NCBI GenBank assembly: GCA_038232655.1
Contig: JBBSNM010000030.1
Span: forward strand, 1 to 27,490
Reading direction: 5' to 3'
Source of the DNA: JACCVL01 sp038232655
GTDB taxonomy: Bacteria > Actinomycetota > Actinomycetes > Propionibacteriales > Nocardioidaceae
Length of the DNA: 27,490 bases
Under the pieces are notes generated by a model. It did no database searches. It saw only the letters and a list, made by a program, of their open reading frames with translations, and was not told where the DNA came from. Position numbers and translations under genes: made by a program. Shown piece by piece: positions 7,376 through 14,728 of the stretch (its first letter is position 1; each line of letters begins with the position of its first letter).

Positions 7376-9421
7376 ATGGTGTCGATGGTCCAGACGGCCC
7401 AGCCCTCGACGAGCAGTCCGAGGTCGCCCGGTGCGCGCGCGCACCGCCCCGGACTGGTCCTCGGCGTGAGCCTGGCGCTGCTTGTGGCCGGCCTCGTGTT
7501 GGAGGTCGCGGCCGGCAGCGACCGGATCGCCAACCCGTTCCTGCCGGTGATCGTCCTCGCCACGCTGGTGGCCTCCACGCTGGGTCAGGCGGTGGCCGCA
7601 CGCCGCCCCGGGCACCCGGTCGGTCAGATCCTGCAGGCCGACGGCCTGTGCGGCGCGGTGATCGTGCTCGCCGGCGGGCACGCCAGCGCCGCGCTCGCCG
7701 GTGAGCTTCCGGCCGCTGGTGCGACCGTCACCTTGTGGCTGAGCCGGTGGCTGTGGGTGGTGCTGTCCGGCCTGCAGGCGGTCGCGCTGCCGTTCGCCTT
7801 TCCCGACGGGCGGCTGCCCACGCCGCGCTGGCGGCTGCTTCGGTACCTCGCGCTGGGCGCGGTGCTGGTGTTCGCCGCGGCCAACATGGTGACGCCGTTC
7901 TCGCAGTCGGTGTGGCGAGACGTGCCGGTCACCAACCCGGTCGCCGTACGGGCGCCGCTGGCAGGCATGGTCTGGCTGCTCGGTGCCGTCCTGTTCGTCA
8001 CCGCCAGTGCGGTCGCGGCCGCCGCCCTGGTAGCCAAGCTGCGCCGGGCCGAGGGCGAGATGTGGCAGCGGCTGCGCTGGGTGGCGACGGTGGGGGTGCT
8101 GGTGCCGGTCTCGCTCGCGCTGAGCCTGCTCTCACCCCTCGGTGACATCGGTGGGCTTGCCGAGATGGTGGTCGGCACGCTGTTCGCCGGAACCCTCGTC
8201 GTCGCCACGCTGCGGCACCGGATGTACGACGCCGACGTGGCGCTGAACCGCGCCCTGGTCTACGGCCTGCTGTTGGCCGCCCTGCTGGGCACCTACCTGT
8301 TCGTCGTCACCGTGCTCGGCCGGGTTGCCGGCGAGCAGTCGTGGCTGCCGGCCGCCGTCGCGGCCGGGGTGGTCGCCGTCGCGTTCAGTCCGCTGCTGCA
8401 CTGGCTGCGGCGCTCCGTACGCGCCCTGCTGCTGGGCGCACCCGGTGACCCGGTGGCGCTCGTCGAGGGGCTGACGGTGGCCGGCTCCAGCAGGCCGGCT
8501 ATCTCGACCGAGCAGGTGCTGTCCGAGTGCGCGGAGGTGGTGCGGTCATCGCTTCGGCTGCCCTGGGTCCGGCTGCAGGCCGGCGGTGTCGACGTCCTGC
8601 GCGGCGAGGAACGCACGGCGGGAACACCGGTGATCGTGCACCGGGGTGGGCGCGCCGTGGGCGTGCTGACAGCCGGCGACCGCTTCGACGGCTACCGGCC
8701 CAGCCCGGAGGACAGCGACGCGCTGCGGACCGCCGCCCAGCAGCTCGGTCTCACCCTCGAGGCGCTGGCGCTGGCCGGACAGCTGCGCGATGCCCGTGAC
8801 CAGGTGCAACGGGTGCGCGACGCGGAGCGGCGGCGGATCCGGCACGACCTGCACGACGTCTTGGGCCCGGTGCTGGCCGGTGTCGACCTCGGGCTGGCCG
8901 GTGCACAGGAACTGGGGCGCAGCGACGCGGCGGCTGCGGTCACCATCCTGCCCCAGCTGCACGAGTACGCCCGCGACGCGGTTGCGGAGGTCCGCCGCCT
9001 GGTCGACGGCCTCGGACCGGTCGAGCTCGAGACGTACGGGCTGCGGGAGTCGGTGCGCCGCTCCCTGGCCCGTCTCGATCCGACCGGCGCCGGCGCGGTG
9101 TCGCTGCTGCCCGGTGACCCGTTGCTGCCGCTGCCGAGTCCGGTGGAGGTGGCCGCGCTGCGGATCGCGACCGAGGCTGCCACCAACGCCGTACGGCACG
9201 CCCCCGAGTCCCGGTGCACCGTGAGCTTGCAGCTGGTCGGCGAGACGCTGGTCGTGCAGGTGCTCGACGACGGGCCGGGGGTCGCCGACGACGTGGTCCC
9301 GCACGTCGGGCTGGTGTCCATGCGCGAGCGCGCCGAGGAGGCCGGGGGGTCGCTGCAGGTGCGGTCCGGCCCGGAGGAGGGAACCAGCGTGCTCGCCGAG
9401 CTGCCGGTGGCGCCGCGATGA
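7376..9421 (+). CDS. NarL-type membrane sensor histidine kinase
   Basis: This 681-residue protein senses an unknown signal and phosphorylates the regulator encoded next to it. The first half has about ten hydrophobic segments (about 22-340). A short GAF-like cytoplasmic region follows (about 385-465). The HisKA_3 dimerisation helix is ERRRIRHDLHDVLGPVLAGV with phospho-acceptor H490. The ATPase domain shows the N box TEAATNAVRHA, the G1 box DDGPGVAD and the G2 box GLVSMRERAEEAGG. ATG 7376 is chosen because the first membrane helix starts 20 residues later. ATG 7385 is an alternative. The frame is open further upstream, but that part overlaps the divergent phosphatase gene. The TGA overlaps the regulator ATG (ATGA, 9418-9421), so the two are translationally coupled. 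Confidence 0.93.
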   Translation: MVSMVQTAQPSTSSPRSPGARAHRPGLVLGVSLALLVAGLVLEVAAGSDRIANPFLPVIVLATLVASTLGQAVAARRPGHPVGQILQADGLCGAVIVLAGGHASAALAGELPAAGATVTLWLSRWLWVVLSGLQAVALPFAFPDGRLPTPRWRLLRYLALGAVLVFAAANMVTPFSQSVWRDVPVTNPVAVRAPLAGMVWLLGAVLFVTASAVAAAALVAKLRRAEGEMWQRLRWVATVGVLVPVSLALSLLSPLGDIGGLAEMVVGTLFAGTLVVATLRHRMYDADVALNRALVYGLLLAALLGTYLFVVTVLGRVAGEQSWLPAAVAAGVVAVAFSPLLHWLRRSVRALLLGAPGDPVALVEGLTVAGSSRPAISTEQVLSECAEVVRSSLRLPWVRLQAGGVDVLRGEERTAGTPVIVHRGGRAVGVLTAGDRFDGYRPSPEDSDALRTAAQQLGLTLEALALAGQLRDARDQVQRVRDAERRRIRHDLHDVLGPVLAGVDLGLAGAQELGRSDAAAAVTILPQLHEYARDAVAEVRRLVDGLGPVELETYGLRESVRRSLARLDPTGAGAVSLLPGDPLLPLPSPVEVAALRIATEAATNAVRHAPESRCTVSLQLVGETLVVQVLDDGPGVADDVVPHVGLVSMRERAEEAGGSLQVRSGPEEGTSVLAELPVAPR

Positions 9422-10128
9422 TCCGGGTGCTGATCGCCGACGACAACGCGGCCTTCCGGTTCGGGCTGACCACGCTGCTCGGCGCGCTGCCCGAGCTGAC
9501 CGTCGTTGCCGAGGCCGCCACCGGCGACGAGGCGGTCGTGCGTGCGCTGCGCGAACGACCCGACGTGGTGCTGATGGACCTGGACATGGCGGACGCGGAC
9601 GACGGCATCACGGCCACCCAGCGGCTCACTCAGTCGGCCCCCGACATCGGAGTGCTCGTGCTCACGATGGCCGACAGCGAGGACCAGCTGGGTGCGGCAC
9701 TGCGGGCCGGGGCCCGTGGCTTCCTGGTCAAGGGCGCCTCGCGTACGGAGGTGGACCGTGCGGTGCGCACCGTTGCCGCCGGAGGTCTGGTCCTCGGGCC
9801 GGGGCTGGCCCGCCGGCTGGGGGTGCTGGTGGCGCCCGACCGGCAGGGCGGTGCGGACACCCTGGCCGCGCTGACCGGCCGGGAGCGCGAGGTGCTGGAC
9901 CTGGTGGCCCGCGGGATGGACAACGCCGCGATCGCGCGGCGGCTGGTGCTGAGTCCCAAGACGGTGCGCAACACGGTATCCGCGGTGCTGACCAAGCTGC
10001 CGGTCGACGACCGGGTGCAGGCCGCGCTGCTCGCCCGCGAGTGCGGCCTCGGCGCCGACGACGGCGCCGGTGGCGGGCAGGGTGGTGTCCCGGGACCGTC
10101 CCGGCCAGGTCGGGACGCGTACCCCTGA
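9418..10128 (+). CDS. NarL/FixJ-family response regulator
   Basis: This 236-residue DNA-binding regulator is the partner of the upstream kinase. The receiver domain (1-120) has the acidic pair D8-D9 in IADDN, the phosphorylated Asp D54 in VLMDLDM, the Thr switch in LVLTMAD and the Lys in GFLVKGAS. A LuxR-type helix-turn-helix follows at about 155-210 (LTGREREVLDLVARGMDNAA, then IARRLVLSPKTVRNTVS). The C-terminal tail of about 30 residues is Gly/Ala/Asp-rich and probably disordered. It overlaps the kinase by four bases. A membrane protein starts 60 bases downstream and may belong to the same transcript or be its target. Confidence 0.95.
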   Translation: MIRVLIADDNAAFRFGLTTLLGALPELTVVAEAATGDEAVVRALRERPDVVLMDLDMADADDGITATQRLTQSAPDIGVLVLTMADSEDQLGAALRAGARGFLVKGASRTEVDRAVRTVAAGGLVLGPGLARRLGVLVAPDRQGGADTLAALTGREREVLDLVARGMDNAAIARRLVLSPKTVRNTVSAVLTKLPVDDRVQAALLARECGLGADDGAGGGQGGVPGPSRPGRDAYP

Positions 10129-10188
10129 CCCGCGGGTCGCCGCTGGCGGCACGGTGTCGGCAACGTCACCGACCCAGAGGAGCACCTC

Positions 10189-10968
10189 ATGTCGAAGCCA
10201 GGCCGCGTCCGCCGCGGCGCCCTCACCGTCCTCGCTGCGATCGCGGCACTGCTGACCGCACTGCTGAGCGTCGGTGCCCTCGAGCTGCTGCTGGGCGGCG
10301 GCTCCAGCGACGGCGAACGGCTCGCCGGGCTGGCGCACCTCCCGTGGCTGGCGCTCGGCTGGTCGGCCGCGTTCCTCGCCCTGGTCTGGCGCGCCGAACG
10401 CCGCCCGGCCGCCCTGCAGCAGGTGTTAGCCATGCTGGTCGGGATGTACGTCGGCGGCATGCTGCTGGCACCGGGCGAGGACGACTGGGTGTTCGTCATC
10501 GGGTTCGGCGTGGTCGTCGCCGGGCTGGTGGCGCTCTACCCGGCTCGACGGACCCTGCTGCGTGCCGGCCCCGCTGGCCCGTCGCCGCTGCTGCTGCCGT
10601 TCGCGCTGGTGGCCGCGGCACCGTTGACGATCTACGCCTTCGATGTGATGGATCTGTACGTCAGCCCGACGGAGGGCCCGTTCTACCTCGGCATCGCCGT
10701 GACCGCGACGGCCGCGCCGCTTGTCGGGCTGGTGGCCAGCCTGCGTTCTGGTGGGATGCGGCTGCCGACCTGGTCGGCCGGGGTGATGACCGCGTCGCTG
10801 GGGGCCGGGTCGCTGCTGTGGTCCTCGGACCCGGGGGCGATGCCGGTGTGGGCGGCGCTGCTCACCCTCGCCGGGTCGGCCGGTTTCGTCGCCCTGGGGG
10901 AGTGGGAGCGCGCCCGCGCCGCTCGGGTATCGCCTGCGGGCGAGTCGCGTCTGGTTGCGTCCTCGTAG
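10189..10968 (+). CDS. Polytopic membrane protein of unknown function
   Basis: ATG 10189 has an AGAGGAG ribosome binding site. The 259-residue product starts with a basic stretch (MSKPGRVRRG) and then shows about seven or eight hydrophobic helices. Examples are LTVLAAIAALLTALLSVGAL, VFVIGFGVVVAGLVALY and LLLPFALVAAAPLTIYAF. No catalytic or transport motif is evident. It lies 60 bases after the response regulator in the same direction, so co-transcription is likely and a role in the same signalling response is possible, but that rests on position only. A long inverted repeat that could end transcription follows directly. Confidence 0.8.
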   Translation: MSKPGRVRRGALTVLAAIAALLTALLSVGALELLLGGGSSDGERLAGLAHLPWLALGWSAAFLALVWRAERRPAALQQVLAMLVGMYVGGMLLAPGEDDWVFVIGFGVVVAGLVALYPARRTLLRAGPAGPSPLLLPFALVAAAPLTIYAFDVMDLYVSPTEGPFYLGIAVTATAAPLVGLVASLRSGGMRLPTWSAGVMTASLGAGSLLWSSDPGAMPVWAALLTLAGSAGFVALGEWERARAARVSPAGESRLVASS

Positions 10969-10971
10969 GTT

Positions 10972-11040
10972 GCCCACTGGGCGAGTTCGGCAGGATGCCG
11001 CCGTTGGCTCAGCCCACCTCGCCGAACTCCGCCCACCGGG
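10972..11040. terminator. Long inverted repeat, possible two-way terminator
   Basis: CCCACTGGGCGAGTTCGGC (10973-10991) pairs with GCCGAACTCCGCCCACCGGG (11021-11040) apart from one bulge and one or two mismatches, around a 29-base loop. It lies between the convergent ends of the membrane protein gene (10968) and the HNH nuclease gene (11009). The right arm is inside the last codons of the nuclease gene (WAEFGE). No T-run follows, so terminator function is inference. Confidence 0.45.
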
Positions 11041-11893
11041 TCGCCAACCGTGCACGGTCCGGCCACTCGCGACGCCGGTCCGGTAACACCAACACCCGGC
11101 CGTGCATCTCCTGCAACCCGTGCCGGAGCATCGGGCCGTCGACCTCTGCGAGCAGCTCAGCGTTGATCCCCACCGAGTAGTCGGGGGATACTCCGAGCAG
11201 GTTGCCGTCGAACGCGGCGTGGTGGATCTTGCACAGGCTCAGCCCGTTCTGCACCACCGGCTCGCCGCCTTCGAGCCGGTCGCCGATGATGTGCGCCGCG
11301 TCCAGCAGCCGACCGTGGCGCAGGGAGCACACCGCGCACCGGGTGGCGTAGGCCCGCAGCACCCGGCCGCGGAACTCCGCCTGGTGTAGCCGGAAGCGGG
11401 CGATGCGCTCGGCGTAGTGCCGCTCGGCGACCGACGTCTGGCCCGGCCGGGTGAGGAAGCGAAGGCTCTCGTCGACGGCCAGCGTGAACTGGCGGGCGCG
11501 GGTGTCGTCGCCGATGACGTAGACGGGGAAGACCGGCACGTACACCCCGTTGTCGATCTTGCGCAGCAAGATGATGGGTAGGCCCAACTCGTACGCCCGC
11601 CGCAGCTTGGTGTTGTCACCCTCGACCGACCCGGCCCGGTAGTCGTAGCGAAACCGCCCGCCCTCGATCGCGCTGTCGGCGTACGGGCCGTCCGGCGACG
11701 AGACCACCGAGAGCGTGGCGGCCAGATGCCGCGGGTTCCAGATGCCGCGCGACTGGTCGATCAGCCGGTGGGTGCTGCCATTCACCGGGAAGGCGCTGAG
11801 CTGGTCGCGGGTGACCACCCCCTGCTCCGCGACCACCAGCGCGAGCGCGTCGAACACCCGCTGGCGAAAGGCGAGGTCGGCCGCGAGGTCCAT
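11009..11893 (-). CDS. HNH endonuclease with possible modified-DNA-reading N-terminal domain
   Basis: This 294-residue protein ends in an HNH nuclease domain. CAVCSLRHGRLLDAAHI supplies C186, C189 and H201. N216 is in VVQNGLSL, and C221 and H224-H225 are in LCKIHHAAFDGN. The part before it (about 75-145) has the pattern RFRYDYRAG, GDNTKLRRAYELGLPIILLR and YVPVFPVYVIGDD. From memory this resembles the base-recognition domain of McrA-type enzymes from Streptomyces, which cut DNA carrying modified bases or phosphorothioate. That would make it a type IV restriction enzyme, with moderate confidence. ATG 11893 is chosen; a GTG about 7 codons upstream is possible. It is divergent from the oxidoreductase gene at 11973. 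Confidence 0.85.
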   Translation of the reverse strand: MDLAADLAFRQRVFDALALVVAEQGVVTRDQLSAFPVNGSTHRLIDQSRGIWNPRHLAATLSVVSSPDGPYADSAIEGGRFRYDYRAGSVEGDNTKLRRAYELGLPIILLRKIDNGVYVPVFPVYVIGDDTRARQFTLAVDESLRFLTRPGQTSVAERHYAERIARFRLHQAEFRGRVLRAYATRCAVCSLRHGRLLDAAHIIGDRLEGGEPVVQNGLSLCKIHHAAFDGNLLGVSPDYSVGINAELLAEVDGPMLRHGLQEMHGRVLVLPDRRREWPDRARLATRWAEFGEVG

Positions 11894-11972
11894 GCCGGGC
11901 AGCTTGGCACGCACCGCCGCAAGATGCGCGCCAGGACGGAATGCGCGGGCGGGCGCACGGTTGGCGCCGGAC

Positions 11973-12896
11973 ATGAGAGCTGCGCTCTTGACCGAGTACG
12001 GAACACCCGACGTCGTGCACACCGGGGAGGTCGACGAGCCCATCGTCGGACCCGACTCCGTGCTCATCGAGGTCGCCGCCGCCGGCGTCAACCCGGTCGA
12101 CTGGAAGATCGTCGCCGGCTACCTGCAGGGCGCGATCCCGCACCATCTGCCGATGGTTCCGGGCTGGGACGTCGCGGGCACCGTGCTCGCGGTCGGCCCC
12201 GCCGTGCGCGAAGTGTCGGTCGGTGACCGGGTCGCGGCGTACGACCGGGAGGACCACGTCCAGCACGGCACGTTCGCCGAGCGCACCGCGGTGCCGGTCC
12301 GGTCCGTCGCCCGGGTGCCCGACGGCATCGACCTGGTGCAGGCGGCTGCCGTGCCGCTGGCAGGGCTCACCGGCGAGCAGCTGCTGGACGCCACCGGCGT
12401 ACGCGAGGGCGACACGGTCCTCGTGCATGCCGCCGCCGGCGGGGTCGGCTCGTTCGCCACCCAGCTCGCGCTGCACCGCGGCGCCCGGGTGATCGGCACC
12501 GCCAGCGAGCCCAACCACGCCGTGCTGCGCGGCTGGGGTGCCCAGCCGGTGACCTACGGCGACGACCTGGTGGACGGAGTCCGCGAGCTGGCACCGCAGG
12601 GCGTCGACGCGATCATCGACCTGGTCGGCGGGGACGCCCTTGCGGACACGCCGAAGCTGCTGGCCGACGGTGGCCGGGTCGCTTCGGTGATCGACCCGGA
12701 GGAGGTGGCGTCGGTCGACGGCCGGTACGTCTTTGTCCGCCCGGACGCGGACATGCTCGGCCGGCTGTTGACCCTGGTCGCCGACGGTTCGCTGCGCGTC
12801 GACGTCGCCGAGACGTTCCCGCTCGATCGGGCGGGTGAGGCGCTGGCCCGCAGCGCGGAGGGGCACGTACGCGGCAAGGTCGTCGTCACCGTCTGA
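11973..12896 (+). CDS. MDR-family NAD(P)H-dependent oxidoreductase (quinone-reductase-like)
   Basis: This 307-residue protein is a zinc-independent medium-chain dehydrogenase/reductase. The N-terminal GroES-like fold reads MRAALLTEYGTPDVV, VAAAGVNPVDWKI and PGWDVAGTVLAVG. The nucleotide site is VLVHAAAGGVGSFATQLALH, followed by GARVIGTAS, the AAxGGVG form typical of NADP-dependent quinone or enone reductases. The catalytic-zinc cysteines of alcohol dehydrogenases are absent. Length is normal for the family (about 310). Substrates of such enzymes are usually quinones or reactive enals, and the exact one is not visible. It is divergent from the HNH gene with an 79-base gap and is followed by copy C of the 50-bp palindrome. 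Confidence 0.9.
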   Translation: MRAALLTEYGTPDVVHTGEVDEPIVGPDSVLIEVAAAGVNPVDWKIVAGYLQGAIPHHLPMVPGWDVAGTVLAVGPAVREVSVGDRVAAYDREDHVQHGTFAERTAVPVRSVARVPDGIDLVQAAAVPLAGLTGEQLLDATGVREGDTVLVHAAAGGVGSFATQLALHRGARVIGTASEPNHAVLRGWGAQPVTYGDDLVDGVRELAPQGVDAIIDLVGGDALADTPKLLADGGRVASVIDPEEVASVDGRYVFVRPDADMLGRLLTLVADGSLRVDVAETFPLDRAGEALARSAEGHVRGKVVVTV

Positions 12897-12928
12897 CGGG
12901 TCCCCGCCGGCGGGTCGGTCCCCCGTCA

Positions 12929-12978
12929 CTGGTCAGTAACGACAGCCGCCGGTTCGAAAACCTGTCGCAGCTGACCAC
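12929..12978. repeat. Dispersed 50-bp interrupted palindrome, copy C
   Basis: TGGTCAGTAACGACAG (12930-12945) and CTGTCGCAGCTGACCA (12962-12977) are inverted copies with three central mismatches. The outer TGGTCA/TGACCA, the inner ACGACA/TGTCG boxes and the 50-bp total length agree exactly with the other copies. It lies 32 bases after the oxidoreductase stop and 125 bases before the aldehyde dehydrogenase gene. Confidence 0.8.
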
Positions 12979-13103
12979 GGTTGGGGCGGGTGTGGCGCCG
13001 GGGATGGCCACGGGCGGCGGGGTCGCGCTCAGCGCCTTGTCGGTCGACCAGGGCTTCTGCGAGCCTTGCCCGACCACAACAAGGCCGGCACCGGGGAGAC
13101 GCC

Positions 13104-14597
13104 ATGACCACCACGCACCGTGCCGAGGCCCTCGACGAGCATTCGATGGTGATCGGTGGCGATCCGGTCGGCGCGCTGTCCGGCCGCACGTACGACTCGG
13201 TCGACCCGTACACCGGCCAGCCGTGGGCCCGCGTCCCAAACGCCGGCGCCGACGACGTGGACGCCGCCGTCGCCGCTGCGCGTGCGGCGCTGGGCGGCGC
13301 CTGGGGGGACCTCACCGCCACCCAGCGCGGTCGCCTGCTGCGCGGCCTCGGCGACCTGATCGCGCGCGACGCCGACCAGCTCGCCGAGCTGGAGACCCGC
13401 GACAACGGCAAGCTGCTGCGCGAGATGACCGGCCAGATGGCGTACCTGCCGGAGTGGTTCTACTACTACGCCGGGCTCGCCGACAAGCACGAGGGCAGCG
13501 TGATCCCCTCGGACAAGGCCAACTACCTCGTCTACACCCGGCACGAGCCGGTCGGCGTCGTCGCCGCGATCGTGCCGTGGAACTCCCCGTTGCTGCTGCT
13601 CGCCTGGAAGTTGGCCCCCGCGCTCGCGGCCGGCTGCACGCTCGTGGTCAAGCCCAGCGACTACACCCCGGTGAGCACGCTGGCGCTGGCCCTGCTGGTC
13701 GAGGAGGCCGGCTTCCCGCCCGGGGTGGTCAACGTCGTGACCGGTTGGGGCCCGGAGGTCGGCAAGGCGCTGGCCGCTCACCGGGGCATCGACAAGATCG
13801 CCTTCACCGGCTCGACCCAGGTCGGGCGCCAGGTGGCCAAGGCCGCGGCAGACAACCTGACCAGGGTGTCGCTCGAGCTGGGCGGCAAGTCGGCTCAGGT
13901 GGTGTTCGACGACGCCGACCTCGACGCTGCAGCCAACGGGGTCATCGCCGGGGTGTTCGCCGCGTCCGGGCAGACCTGCATGGCCGGCTCTCGCGTCGTG
14001 GTTCACGAGGACGTCGAGGACGCCCTGGTCTGGCGCATTGTCGCCCGCGCCCGCACCATCAGGATCGGCAACCCGCTCCACCCCGAGACCGAGATGGGGC
14101 CGATGGCCACCGACAAGCAGTACGAGACCGTGCTCAGCCACTTCGCCGACGCCCGGGCCGAGGGCGCGACCATCGTCTGCGGTGGTGAGCCGGTCGACGA
14201 GCTCGGCGGCTACTTCGTGCAGCCCACGGTGCTGACAGACGCCACCGCGTCGATGCGGGCCGTGCGCGAGGAGATCTTCGGGCCCGTGGTGGCGGTGAGC
14301 TCGTTCGCCAACGAGGACGAGGCGGTCGAGCTGGCCAACGGCACCGACTTCGGCCTGGCCGGCTCGGTGTGGACCAAGGACGTGCATCGGGCGCACCGGG
14401 TGGCCGCCCGGCTGCGGGCGGGGACGGTGTGGGTCAACGCCTACCGGGTCGTCGCGCCGCACGTACCCTTCGGCGGGGTCGGCGACAGCGGGATCGGCCG
14501 CGAGAACGGCATCTCCGCGATCGACGACTACACCGAGACCAAGGCGGTGTGGGTGGAGCTGACCGGCGAGACCCGAGACCCGTTCACCCTCGGCTGA
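13104..14597 (+). CDS. NAD(P)+-dependent aldehyde dehydrogenase
   Basis: This 497-residue cytoplasmic enzyme oxidises an aldehyde to the acid. All family landmarks are present: N160 in VPWNSP, K183 in VVKPSDYTP, the nucleotide loop FTGSTQVGR, E258 in SLELGGKSAQ and the catalytic C292 in ASGQTCMAGSR. ATG 13104 has GGGGAGA at about 13093-13099. The longer open frame upstream crosses copy C of the palindrome and is not coding. The sequence resembles the betaine-aldehyde/gamma-aminoaldehyde group in general shape. Its 3' end faces the demethylation operon. It might feed that pathway (betaine aldehyde to glycine betaine) or handle aldehydes from it, but either link is inference from position. Confidence 0.93.
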   Translation: MTTTHRAEALDEHSMVIGGDPVGALSGRTYDSVDPYTGQPWARVPNAGADDVDAAVAAARAALGGAWGDLTATQRGRLLRGLGDLIARDADQLAELETRDNGKLLREMTGQMAYLPEWFYYYAGLADKHEGSVIPSDKANYLVYTRHEPVGVVAAIVPWNSPLLLLAWKLAPALAAGCTLVVKPSDYTPVSTLALALLVEEAGFPPGVVNVVTGWGPEVGKALAAHRGIDKIAFTGSTQVGRQVAKAAADNLTRVSLELGGKSAQVVFDDADLDAAANGVIAGVFAASGQTCMAGSRVVVHEDVEDALVWRIVARARTIRIGNPLHPETEMGPMATDKQYETVLSHFADARAEGATIVCGGEPVDELGGYFVQPTVLTDATASMRAVREEIFGPVVAVSSFANEDEAVELANGTDFGLAGSVWTKDVHRAHRVAARLRAGTVWVNAYRVVAPHVPFGGVGDSGIGRENGISAIDDYTETKAVWVELTGETRDPFTLG

Positions 14598-14648
14598 GGG
14601 CTGCCGCCCCAAGGCATTGCACGCCCGCCCCCCCGAGCGGCGCCCTCA

Positions 14649-14698
14649 GTGGTCAGGTACGACAGGTTTGCGGCGCGAATTTTGTCGTAGGTGACCAG
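14649..14698. repeat. Dispersed 50-bp interrupted palindrome, copy D
   Basis: GTGGTCAGGTACGACA (14649-14664) and TGTCGTAGGTGACCA (14683-14697) are inverted arms around an 18-bp centre. The left arm is identical to that of copy A. It lies between the convergent ends of the aldehyde dehydrogenase (14597) and the FAD/GcvT enzyme (14729), the same setting as copy B. Confidence 0.85.
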
Positions 14699-14728
14699 TG
14701 AGTGGGGGCGGCAGGGGCGCGGCGGGGA

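Noticed and set aside
11616..12929. Long minus-strand frame opposite the MDR oxidoreductase
   Set aside because: It is antisense to a gene with clear motifs on the plus strand and partly overlaps the HNH gene in another frame. It shows no domain of its own.
12981..13103. Upstream extension of the aldehyde dehydrogenase
   Set aside because: The extra codons lack similarity to the family and begin inside the region after palindrome copy C. ATG 13104 has its own ribosome binding site.
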